Shown piece after piece: positions 46,739 to 55,054 of a stretch of 64,000 nt of DNA; within the stretch, counting starts at the first letter, position 1, and every line of letters begins with the position of its first letter. The DNA is from an uncultured Bacteroidaceae bacterium. GTDB taxonomy: Bacteria; Bacteroidota; Bacteroidia; Bacteroidales; Bacteroidaceae. The stretch spans positions 62,001 to 126,000 of the forward strand of contig CAKRRN010000002.1 of the NCBI GenBank assembly GCA_934394435.1, given 5' to 3'. Under the pieces are notes generated by a model, which made no database searches, was not told the DNA's origin, and worked only from the letters and a program-made list of their open reading frames with translations. The translations under genes were made by a program, and so were the position numbers.

Positions 46739-46769
46739 CAAAGATACGCTTTTCCGCTGAACGTACAAA
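46739..46769 (-). promoter_or_regulatory. rimP-nusA-infB-suf operon promoter
   Basis: On the minus strand TTTG (46769-46766), a 19 bp spacer and TATCTTTG (46746-46739) match the Bacteroidota consensus exactly. The transcript would start near 46732, leaving a leader of about 70 nt. Confidence 0.85.
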
Positions 46770-46843
46770 GTTTTAGGTGAAAAAAAAGTCTTCTGATGTT
46801 ACCACTACAGCATTTAGACACGTTTTTTCCCCTAATCTCTGTC

Positions 46844-46874
46844 AGATACATGCAGAGGTTATCTGCATGTATCT
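46844..46874 (-). terminator. Perfect 13 bp stem-loop downstream of GH78 gene
   Basis: AGATACATGCAGA (46844-46856) and its exact complement (46862-46874) flank the 5 nt loop GGTTA. It lies 63 bp after the GH78 stop. It lacks an immediate T-run, so it is either a weak terminator or an mRNA-end stabiliser. Confidence 0.5.
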
Positions 46875-46936
46875 CTGTCTGCTTTCAGTTTCTGACCATC
46901 CCGAACTGTTTCCTGTTTTGCAAACTGCTTGCTCTC

Positions 46937-49555
46937 TTATTGAGGCAGTTGTTTGCTTAGCGTATAAGAACCAGCTTGGTATTCCTTCGGGGTACTCTCT
47001 CCTGGCATGGTTACAGAAGCTGACGCACCTTCTGGAATAGTGAACTTCCATATCCATTTGTCTCCAGAATATTTCCATTCACTCTTGATAATTCCCGCAG
47101 CAGAATGGTATTCGGCTTTTAGGAAGCCAAGCCCTCTGTCTGGGATTGGTTTCATGATAACGTGTCTGAAACCTGGATTCGTTGCATCTGCCTGGATGCC
47201 TGCCGCAGTCTCCCATATCCATTCGCACACGCATCCGTAAGCGTAATGGTTAAAGCTGTTCATGCCACGTGGTCCCATTCCTTTGTCTTTCATATAACTG
47301 TTCCATCGTTCCCAAATGGTGGTAGCACCATTGTCAATAGAATATAGCCAACTGGGATTCTTGCGCTGGAAGAGTAGCTTGTAAGCGATGTCAGACATTC
47401 CGTTTTCTGTTAGGGTCGACATCAAGATGGATGTTCCCAAGAATCCTGTCTGCAAGCAGTTGTCGTGATCCTCAAAGTTCTTACGCAGACGAGCAATCAT
47501 GTTTTCCTTGGCCTTTCCTTCCACCAATTCATTTTTGAGTGCGAAGAGAGCAGGAGTCTGCATAGTGTTGAGTATTTCGGTCTTGAATGTTCCGTCAGGA
47601 TTCATGAAATTATCCTTGATATACTGTCTTGCTGTCTGCCGCATCACTTTGTACTTTGCAGCGTTACGCCCTGTAGAGGCAGCCATATCGTGCATCATGC
47701 CAGCATTCATGGCCCAGTAACATGCGCTAAGATAATTCCAGTAGACATAAGCTTCGGGACGTTTCACCGTATGTCCTTTGTCATCCTGCATAAAGATTCC
47801 TCCTCCGCAGGATTCCAGCGGTTCGTAACTCAGCCAGTCTGCCCATTGATAGTCTGAGTTCTCGCCAGACAGAGCCTGATGGTTATATTTGGTTTCGTTG
47901 ATATGGTTCATCAACTTCTCCATTGCCTCCCAGTTCTCGTCCACGATACCTTTGTCTGCAAACTGTTTCCAAACCACCCAAGGCACTATCACTCCTGCAT
48001 CAGACCATCCCAAACGCATCATGTCTGATTCGAAACCTCCATATTGTCCTATGGGAGCCACACCAGGGAATCCTCCCTTGGGACTTTGTGTATCGCGCAT
48101 GTCGCGCATCCATTTATGGAAGAAGTTGCGGGTATTGGCAAAGAAGGTGCCTGTCTCGCTGAACACTTGTGTGTCTGCTGTCCAGCCAAGTCGTTCGTTA
48201 CGTTGTGGACAGTCTGTTGGTACGGATAGATAGTTAGATCGTTGCCCCCAAATGGTGTTTGATATCAGCTTGTTGACAAGTGCGTTACCCGTAACTATAT
48301 GCCCAGTTTCCATTTCCTTAGTAATGGACGTCACGGGGATAGACTTGACGCTCTTGATGGTCACCTCGTCGGAAGCCGTGATGGATATCAGACGATATCC
48401 GAAGAAGGTGCTTCCTGGCATGAATGAGACAAATTTGTCTGAAGTACCAAAGGTGTAGTTGAGACGCATACCTATGTCGGGAATACGGAGGTTCAAGCGA
48501 TGCACACTACCCTCAGGTCCGTCCATACCTCTGCTTTTGGCACCATTGCCATCGTTCAGAAGTTCTGATACCACGCAGGTAAGCACGGTACCTTCTTTAG
48601 CCCTAAACACAAAAGAGGGAACTGCAGCACAGTTTTGACCGAAGTCCACCACGAGGTTCTCTCCTGGGCGTACTACCATGGCTTCGCCATTCTTGTAAGT
48701 CTTGTTCACAACCACCTTGCCATACTCTTCGGCATTCGCACCCTCAATATCCTTCCAAGTGTATGCTTTCACGGGGGAGAGAGCAAGGTCGGTACGCCGA
48801 TAGATTTCTGCTCCATTGGTGGGAAGAACTTCACCATTGAATTCTGTGTTGAGTTCTGGGGTGGAGAGCTTATCTATTGTCTTATAACCAGGTTGCTCAC
48901 GTGCATCATACTCTTCACCATCAAAGATGGCTGCATGTTTTACTGGACCTGCCACACCTGATTTCCAGTTCTTGGTATCTGTTCCGTAGTATTTCTTTGT
49001 GCCATCTGAAAATGTCAGTTCAATCACACCACGAAAAGCAGGCTTCTTGCCTATCATTCCATCATGTCCTCCTGGGGTCACTATCTTGTCTGCCCACCAT
49101 CCGGGGGTGACTTGTACGGAGAAGACGTTCTCGGCTCCCTTTTTTGCGTCAAGCACGCTGGTGACATCATAGGTAAACGAGCGCTTAGTCTTTTTATAAT
49201 GAGTAAAACCAGGCTTCAATATCTCGTTGCCAATAGTTTTTCCGTTTACATATAATTCATATACACCCAGTCCGGCAGTCATCCATTTGGCAGACACTAC
49301 CTTTTGTTCGTTCTTTATTGCAGACACAAACCAACTGGCTCCATCCGCTGCCCTTTCGTTAGCGCCTTGTATAGGACCTTTTACAACAGGTGCGTCTGCT
49401 GCGGATATCCATTGTGAAGCATTCCATGCGGAATTGCTTAATGCGCTGACTAGTTTGCCGTTGTCTGCTTTCTCTGTGCCGTAGCTTGCCAGAGTAAAGA
49501 CCAGTGCTCCCATCATGGGTAAACAGCATTTGAAAAGTCTTCTCTCCATAATCAC
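46937..49555 (-). CDS. GH78 alpha-L-rhamnosidase, secreted
   Basis: This 872-residue protein has a signal peptide and N-terminal beta-sandwich domains (about 40-390, KWMTAGLGVYELYVNGK, LKPGFTHYKKTKRSF). The (alpha/alpha)6 catalytic domain (about 400-780) contains VPTDCPQRNERLGWTAD, where the acidic residues of the RxERxGWxxD motif act in catalysis, and TIWERWNSY. A C-terminal beta domain follows (GFLKAEYHSAAGIIKSEW). It would remove terminal alpha-L-rhamnose from pectic or other plant glycans. The first codons offer two starts (MIM). It has its own -7 box and is a single-gene unit. Confidence 0.93.
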   Translation of the reverse strand: MIMERRLFKCCLPMMGALVFTLASYGTEKADNGKLVSALSNSAWNASQWISAADAPVVKGPIQGANERAADGASWFVSAIKNEQKVVSAKWMTAGLGVYELYVNGKTIGNEILKPGFTHYKKTKRSFTYDVTSVLDAKKGAENVFSVQVTPGWWADKIVTPGGHDGMIGKKPAFRGVIELTFSDGTKKYYGTDTKNWKSGVAGPVKHAAIFDGEEYDAREQPGYKTIDKLSTPELNTEFNGEVLPTNGAEIYRRTDLALSPVKAYTWKDIEGANAEEYGKVVVNKTYKNGEAMVVRPGENLVVDFGQNCAAVPSFVFRAKEGTVLTCVVSELLNDGNGAKSRGMDGPEGSVHRLNLRIPDIGMRLNYTFGTSDKFVSFMPGSTFFGYRLISITASDEVTIKSVKSIPVTSITKEMETGHIVTGNALVNKLISNTIWGQRSNYLSVPTDCPQRNERLGWTADTQVFSETGTFFANTRNFFHKWMRDMRDTQSPKGGFPGVAPIGQYGGFESDMMRLGWSDAGVIVPWVVWKQFADKGIVDENWEAMEKLMNHINETKYNHQALSGENSDYQWADWLSYEPLESCGGGIFMQDDKGHTVKRPEAYVYWNYLSACYWAMNAGMMHDMAASTGRNAAKYKVMRQTARQYIKDNFMNPDGTFKTEILNTMQTPALFALKNELVEGKAKENMIARLRKNFEDHDNCLQTGFLGTSILMSTLTENGMSDIAYKLLFQRKNPSWLYSIDNGATTIWERWNSYMKDKGMGPRGMNSFNHYAYGCVCEWIWETAAGIQADATNPGFRHVIMKPIPDRGLGFLKAEYHSAAGIIKSEWKYSGDKWIWKFTIPEGASASVTMPGESTPKEYQAGSYTLSKQLPQ

Positions 49556-49619
49556 ACTTGTATTGTTTGTCGTTTAGTATAGTTCTTCTTTTTGAGACGT
49601 TCTTGCAACTTCTCTTTCA

Positions 49620-49627
49620 CAAAGTTA
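49620..49627 (-). promoter_or_regulatory. -7 box of the GH78 gene
   Basis: TAACTTTG on the minus strand fits TAnnTTTG about 65 bp before the GH78 start. No clear TTTG was found at the usual spacing upstream. Confidence 0.5.
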
Positions 49628-49757
49628 CGAAAAATCGTTGAAAGACCTTTTTCTCAAGTCGGAAAAAGTGATTGCCTGTCACGGGTTCACTCTTTTTTCT
49701 TCTCATCATGCTTGGTTTGGACAGACATTTTTGGGGGAACGGTCACCTTTTCGTGCT

Positions 49758-52700
49758 TTATTCATTCCATAGTAATGCTCCTTCCTGTGTCTGTCCTTGT
49801 GCATCTGCGCTTGGACAAGTCGGGCGACAACAATTATAGAATTTTATGGAAGCCTCTCCGTTCTCATTCAGTTTCAGATGCGGATTCCAATAGAGGGTAC
49901 GACGATAATCCGTGGGAGTTTCTGGTAACTTACCTCTGCTGTAATCGGGACTGTAGAACTCTGCAGGATAAGCAAATCCGTCGAGATAATACATGCGGTC
50001 GCGGTACGTCATGCGTTGATTCTGGTCTGCACTTGGGCATACGACCGTGGTGGTCACGGGCAGGTTCTCGCCTTGATAACGCCAATTATTGGGCATACGT
50101 GGGCTGTAATCCGTAGAGAATACCATTTTCTCCAGATAGGAAGTGGTGTAATATACACTTTCCTCCGTAGAGGGTATTGCTGGGAAAGATATCAGATACT
50201 GGCGAGCATAGAGTGAGTCCTTGGGGACCTTTGCCAGTTTGTCGCGATACGAAGGAAGCATTCTGCGTATGGGGGAAATACCGAATCGTTGTTCAATATT
50301 GTCCGTCTGCCGAGGCTTGGAAAAATTGCCATACTGGTCCTGTTCCGTTACAAAAGGATAATCCAATCCATAGTCGCCCACCATGTAGCGAGAAAACGAG
50401 TACATCCCTGCATCAAAAGTCATGTTTGCCGCTTCGTCCATGTCAATGACAAGTATAGGCTGTGAGTCATCATACCTTCTGAGACCCTTGCGTCTGGCTT
50501 GTACGAATACTTCTTTCAGGTTATGAACGTTGTCCGAATCACGAGCGAGAAGAGTCTTGCCACTTGTTGGCATCGGCATTACGGTCGTCTGATAATGATT
50601 GTATGGATTGACGAAATGAGGGTAATGCCATTGGATACGTGACATGTAGTCTGCTGTTTGTACGTCGAAACGTTTTTTCTGTAGTTTGTTGTAAGGTGCA
50701 TTCGGGTCATCGCCAAGGTTATATTCTTCACCTTGAATCCACATATAGCGTTTGCGCATGCGTCTGTTCCATTTGGTGGTGTCTGCCGCGCTAATGAACA
50801 ATAAGGCTTTTCCATAGAAGGGGGGCAGTTGTATCTGGAAGCGTCCGTTCTTGGTGGCACGCTCGTTCACCATCACTTCCTGTCCGTCTGTGGAGACAAG
50901 TTCTGTATGTAATTTGACATCTTTGTCTGCCTTCAGATACTGACGCGAGAGCAGGTAATCTCGGTCTTTTCTTCTGGTTTTGTTCTTATCCTTAAGTTCA
51001 TCTTTCGTGTCAGTTGTGGTTACTATTGAAGCCGGGTCTTCTTGCTTTCTGTCTGTTGCTTCTCCAACAATAGTCGTTTCGGTTTCCTGTTGTACTTTAT
51101 CCGGCTGGAAGGAATAGTTGGGTTTTAAGACGGTCCCGATATTATAATCTACATCCCAGTTATACTTGTATACACCCCCCTTTAGAATCGGGGCTTGTTC
51201 GGCTGGCTGACTTAGGTCCCACACACCACGTACGGCCATGTCTTGCCAGCGAAACCTGCGCCATCCCTGTGTCATCATCAGCAAATCCAGACCTGTGCGG
51301 TGCTCCTCATCGTCTTTTTCGAAATACCAACTGGGCTGTGGAACAAACCCTCGTATTTCGCTGGCCAGCAACATCTCTGTCAGAATGCTTCCGTTGTCAT
51401 ATAGGAGGTCACGTGTATTGTCGTCTCTTACTGTCAGCGACACGTCACCTTTCCCTGCTAAGGATTTTATGCGTAGGTCTACAGACTCGTATGGTGCATA
51501 GGTCTTCTTGAGTCCCTGTATGGAGAGAGTTGGTTTTGTGTCTGAATCTTTTCTGTGAAAAAACAGACGGTCTGCATACACCCTTCCCTTACTGTCGAAT
51601 ACTGTTATCTGATAGACTCCCGAAGCATTGAGAAGAGAATCGTTAAGATCGTAAGTCTTACCTTGCTTTTCGGACTTCAGGTCTGTCATATGGTGGAAAG
51701 CCAGCATGCAACCTTCATGCATGAGTGTCAGCCCCAAACTTTCTGCGGGTAGATTGGGTGAAGTGGTTATCTGGGCAGTCCATCTGCCCAAATCTGTCTG
51801 CTGCATATGTAAGGCGACTCCTATTGAATCTGCTTGAGGCAAATTTGCTTTGACGGAAGTGCCCTCTTCAGACACGAATCTTACGCTTTGTTTCTTTTTC
51901 TCTGTGGGGATTACCATAAACGTGCCTCTTCCTCTGTTTTGTACCTTCACAGAGTCCTGTCCATAGTACAACCATCCGTTTGCCCATTCTCCATCGTTCC
52001 AGGTGGCTTCGAAAGCTATGTGGCAAGGCAATCCATTCACCAGTCCTCCGCCTTCAGGAAAGAGTTTAAGGCTAAGTTCATGCTTGTCCTTGTCCTTGCG
52101 GAAAACACGACGTTTGCCTCTGAGCGTAATATCGCGCAGAAAGTCTCCTGGTTGTTCTGGGCGGTCGTATACGGGAAATACGCGGCTGTATAGCTTCTCG
52201 TAGTCCTTGAAATAGGCGTGTTCCAGTTCCTTGCTGTCAAACCACATATAGGCATAAGGTGAGTGTTTACGCTCATATATGCCCCAGTTGAGTTGCCATC
52301 TGGTATAGGCTCTCAGTTCGTAGAGCCCTGCATACTGAATCATTTTGTTTAGTGCAAAGAAGCCCTCGCCACATCCGTTGCACATCTGTATGAGTTTACG
52401 TTCGATCATATAACCGTCTTGTCCGTAAAGTTCCACATACAGCACTCCGCTTACATTTGAGGGTAAGGCTCTGTCTGTGCGACGAGTATAGGCAGAGAAC
52501 CATATGGTGTCTCCCAGTTGGTAACTGGTGTTGTCCATATGGATGTATACTTTCTCCTGTGGGATGGTTCGCCCGAAAGCTCTCAGCCGTTCCACCAATG
52601 GCTGGAAGTTACCAGCATCTGTCATATAGTCGGCATTGTGTGTAGGTCTGAGGGAATCGTTTGCAATCTCCATAGGCGAGGCATCTTCTGTCTGGTTATT

Positions 52701-53984
52701 CTCCTTGGCTATTCTCTCTTCTTCTTCTGTGCGCAGGATATGAGTCTGCTGCCACAACGTAGAGTCGTAGCCCACACGGGTTACGGCATCAAGCATATTG
52801 TCGCCCATCCTCACCATGCGGTCTTTGTCTGCCTTGAGTTCTCTCTCGTTCAGATTATAGACAATGGACCGACATTTCATCTGTGCGGCTTCTAAGTTAC
52901 ATGCCACATATTTCACCTCTGTGAATTTGTGCTCGTGTGTATAACCAATCCGAATAATAGGTTCGGTCTCGTTTATTTCTTTCCAGAAATCTTTTTGCGT
53001 GTCAAGCACCATGTTTAACATGCGTCCTTCAAATCCAAGCAACTTGTAGCCTTTCGACTGTACATAAAGAGTTCCCACAACAATCGGAACCATCAGGGCA
53101 AGGTCTCTTCGGGCAAAACTTATCTTGTAATATCCCTCCTCACCAGAGAGTTCCTCTACACGTACGTCAAAATAGCGAAGAGACTTCTTGTAGTTGTCGT
53201 AAGATTGGTAATCATACATATCTGTTGAGAATTGGGAACCAGCGTAATACGAGGATGAGGCTGTTTTCTGTGAAGGTATACAAAAGCCTAAGGGTACATA
53301 AATCTTACTCCAGAAAGCATTCTCATATACACGCGGAGCAAAATCAAAGAGGTGTTGCAGATTGGAGGCAGAAAAAAGAGTCTTCACCTCAGAATAGTCT
53401 CCCATTCTATAATGTTTTCCACTGACGAAAAATATATCCCTCAGATTAGTGTTGGAGGACGCTTGCATAAAGGCTTCCACCATCTCGCTTCTTCCACTCT
53501 CTTGTACAAAGGTCTGCCGCAGGAAGTAGTTGCTCGACTTACTATTCTTAGTACGATATTCCTTATCCAGTTTACTAATAACTTTCTTCAGTATATTTTG
53601 CGGAGACACCACCGTCACCTCTTTCATCAGGGTAGCTGAAGATTCCATCTTTACAACTTTAGGCAGGTCATGGGCAGAGAAACGCAATTTCCCATAGCCA
53701 AGAAAAGAGATAGACACAGAGTCATTGGGCGTCAAGTCAAGGCTGAATTTCCCTTCCATATTGGTCAGTGTGCCTTTGCTTTCCGACACATATACTGTGG
53801 CATATGGAATCGGCTCACCCGTCTTGGCATCCACCACACGTCCGTTAAACAAATTCTGTGAAAGTCCATATAGGTTAAAAAGGAAAAAATAATTTACTAA
53901 AATAACAACTGTTTTGACCCATAAGTTTAGTCTTATGTATCGCTTTACTTTGTCGTCTGTAAAGTGGCACCTCTTCCTGTTCAT
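49758..53984 (-). CDS. Large envelope protein with CarboxypepD-reg and MG2-like domains
   Basis: This protein has 1408 residues when started at the ATG at 53984 (MNRKRCHFTD). An upstream TTG at 54035 lies inside the promoter -7 box and cannot be the start. A signal anchor (about 20-45) leads into a carboxypeptidase-regulatory-like sandwich (about 47-125, NGRVVDAKTGEPIPYATVYV). A region of about 300 residues like that of outer-membrane receptor relatives follows, then a macroglobulin MG2-like domain (KVYIHMDNTSYQLGDTIWFS and GLYELRAYTRWQLNWG). The C-terminal part reads TLYWNPHLKLNENGEASIKF, typical of this Bacteroidota family. No function is established for it. Confidence 0.78.
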   Translation of the reverse strand: MNRKRCHFTDDKVKRYIRLNLWVKTVVILVNYFFLFNLYGLSQNLFNGRVVDAKTGEPIPYATVYVSESKGTLTNMEGKFSLDLTPNDSVSISFLGYGKLRFSAHDLPKVVKMESSATLMKEVTVVSPQNILKKVISKLDKEYRTKNSKSSNYFLRQTFVQESGRSEMVEAFMQASSNTNLRDIFFVSGKHYRMGDYSEVKTLFSASNLQHLFDFAPRVYENAFWSKIYVPLGFCIPSQKTASSSYYAGSQFSTDMYDYQSYDNYKKSLRYFDVRVEELSGEEGYYKISFARRDLALMVPIVVGTLYVQSKGYKLLGFEGRMLNMVLDTQKDFWKEINETEPIIRIGYTHEHKFTEVKYVACNLEAAQMKCRSIVYNLNERELKADKDRMVRMGDNMLDAVTRVGYDSTLWQQTHILRTEEEERIAKENNQTEDASPMEIANDSLRPTHNADYMTDAGNFQPLVERLRAFGRTIPQEKVYIHMDNTSYQLGDTIWFSAYTRRTDRALPSNVSGVLYVELYGQDGYMIERKLIQMCNGCGEGFFALNKMIQYAGLYELRAYTRWQLNWGIYERKHSPYAYMWFDSKELEHAYFKDYEKLYSRVFPVYDRPEQPGDFLRDITLRGKRRVFRKDKDKHELSLKLFPEGGGLVNGLPCHIAFEATWNDGEWANGWLYYGQDSVKVQNRGRGTFMVIPTEKKKQSVRFVSEEGTSVKANLPQADSIGVALHMQQTDLGRWTAQITTSPNLPAESLGLTLMHEGCMLAFHHMTDLKSEKQGKTYDLNDSLLNASGVYQITVFDSKGRVYADRLFFHRKDSDTKPTLSIQGLKKTYAPYESVDLRIKSLAGKGDVSLTVRDDNTRDLLYDNGSILTEMLLASEIRGFVPQPSWYFEKDDEEHRTGLDLLMMTQGWRRFRWQDMAVRGVWDLSQPAEQAPILKGGVYKYNWDVDYNIGTVLKPNYSFQPDKVQQETETTIVGEATDRKQEDPASIVTTTDTKDELKDKNKTRRKDRDYLLSRQYLKADKDVKLHTELVSTDGQEVMVNERATKNGRFQIQLPPFYGKALLFISAADTTKWNRRMRKRYMWIQGEEYNLGDDPNAPYNKLQKKRFDVQTADYMSRIQWHYPHFVNPYNHYQTTVMPMPTSGKTLLARDSDNVHNLKEVFVQARRKGLRRYDDSQPILVIDMDEAANMTFDAGMYSFSRYMVGDYGLDYPFVTEQDQYGNFSKPRQTDNIEQRFGISPIRRMLPSYRDKLAKVPKDSLYARQYLISFPAIPSTEESVYYTTSYLEKMVFSTDYSPRMPNNWRYQGENLPVTTTVVCPSADQNQRMTYRDRMYYLDGFAYPAEFYSPDYSRGKLPETPTDYRRTLYWNPHLKLNENGEASIKFYNCCRPTCPSADAQGQTQEGALLWNE

Positions 53985-54032
53985 GGTTCTGTTTTTTAGT
54001 TTTTTTGCTCGTGTTGAGGGAATATAATATCG

Positions 54033-54064
54033 CAAAGTTACATATTATAAATGGTAATGCAAAA
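54033..54064 (-). promoter_or_regulatory. Promoter of the large envelope protein gene
   Basis: On the minus strand TTTTG (54064-54060), a 19 bp spacer and TAACTTTG (54040-54033) match the consensus exactly. This fixes transcription start near 54027 and supports the ATG at 53984. Confidence 0.85.
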
Positions 54065-54149
54065 TTACGAGTGATAAAAGTTAGATCTGATAAAAACATG
54101 TGTACAAACTGTTCCTCGAAAGTCTTTCTTAGGTAAAAGTCTGGATAAT

Positions 54150-54345
54150 CACTTGTTTCTAACTGGGAAATAATTATTTCCCAGTTGTAGATAATTATTT
54201 CCAACCACGAAATATTTATTTTGCGATCTGAAATATTCAGGTAGCGTATAATCTGCAGACAAGCAAGCTGGCTTACATGCACAGGTTATGCCTGTGATTT
54301 GCGTACGAAGATTCTCCCAAATTTATTGGGTGAATCGTTTTATCA
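54150..54345 (+). repeat. Interspersed stem-loop repeat, copy C
   Basis: The stretch shares TAACTGGGAAA, GTATAATCTGCAGACAAGC, AAGCTGGCTTACATGCACAGG and CCCAAATTTATTGGGTGAA with the other copies and is closest to copy D. The segment 54161-54186 is a perfect 26 bp palindrome centred on TAATTA. A second perfect stem-loop has arms CACAGG and CCTGTG. It lies between the large protein's promoter and the possible SecB-like gene. Confidence 0.8.
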
Positions 54346-54398
54346 CAGTCTGTCAAGCGATGGAAAAGTATTTTTAATAGTTCTGCAAGACATGAAAG

Positions 54399-54435
54399 GA
54401 GCCGTATCATGCCCTTTTAGGAGATGATACGGCTC
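54399..54435 (-). terminator. 12 bp stem-loop downstream of SecB-like gene
   Basis: GAGCCGTATCAT (54399-54410) is exactly complementary to 54424-54435 around a 13 nt loop. It lies about 100 bp past the SecB-like stop. No strong T-run follows on either strand, so termination is only probable. Confidence 0.5.
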
Positions 54436-54454
54436 TTGGAATATTGCCTAAGGC

Positions 54455-54529
54455 TTATCGCTTTCCTGTCTGGAAACCGTAGGGAACCAAGGTGAAGTTC
54501 TGGCTTGCCTTAAGTGTGCTAATGTTTTT
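54455..54529 (-). pseudogene. Possible gene remnant, 24 codons without a start
   Basis: Read leftward this frame gives KNISTLKASQNFTLVPYGFQ then TGKR and a stop. The composition looks like a real C-terminus, but it is preceded by TGA and has no start codon. It may be the tail of a deleted gene or a frame-shifted end of the SecB-like gene just before it. Confidence 0.25.
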
Positions 54530-54536
54530 TCAAAAC

Positions 54537-55022
54537 TTATGCATTGCCTGCAGATGGAGGTATGGGCATGTCTGAAGCGGGCTTCTGTCGAGGGAAGCGT
54601 AGGTTTTCACGTACCACCTGGCGAGGATCCATCAATGGGAGAAGCAGACGGGGAAGTCCAGCCTCTTCGCTCTTGACAGAGAGCATACCGCGTGCAGCAC
54701 CCATGGTAACATCTGCCAGATGGCAAGCCAACTCTGCTGGTACAATCCATTGGTCACCCTGCAACTGATATAGAGCACTCCAGCTCTCACGTGAAAACTC
54801 GATAACGGTCTGTGCGCTAAAAATCAATTGCGTCAGATCATTCTTCTTGTACTCCACGTTCATATTGCATGCCACCATACGCTGGGCTGTGTCAGCATTG
54901 AACTGAATCTGGTTTCCAATCTGCATGTCGCCCTCTGGCCATCCGTTGGATAGGTTTACAAACTGAAGCATACGCACATCCTTCAGACGAAACTGCAACT
55001 GTATTTCTTTCTTTTTTTCCAT
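54537..55022 (-). CDS. Hypothetical protein, possibly SecB-like
   Basis: This 161-residue soluble protein has no signal or membrane segment. After a charged start (MEKKKEIQLQFRLKDVR) it has beta-strand-like stretches (RMVACNMNVEYKKNDLTQLI, TVIEFSRESWSALY), then a helix followed by GLPRLLLPLMDPRQVV. That order and the GLPxLLLP phrase resemble the export chaperone SecB, which has similar length and a GxFPxLxLxPVNF ending, but identity is low and the call is tentative. The tail after about residue 145 is Pro-rich. It lies 32 bp after the DUF4886 gene and may be co-transcribed with it. Confidence 0.5.
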   Translation of the reverse strand: MEKKKEIQLQFRLKDVRMLQFVNLSNGWPEGDMQIGNQIQFNADTAQRMVACNMNVEYKKNDLTQLIFSAQTVIEFSRESWSALYQLQGDQWIVPAELACHLADVTMGAARGMLSVKSEEAGLPRLLLPLMDPRQVVRENLRFPRQKPASDMPIPPSAGNA

Positions 55023-55054
55023 ATGATTAAAAAATTGTGTAATAAGGTTCTCTA

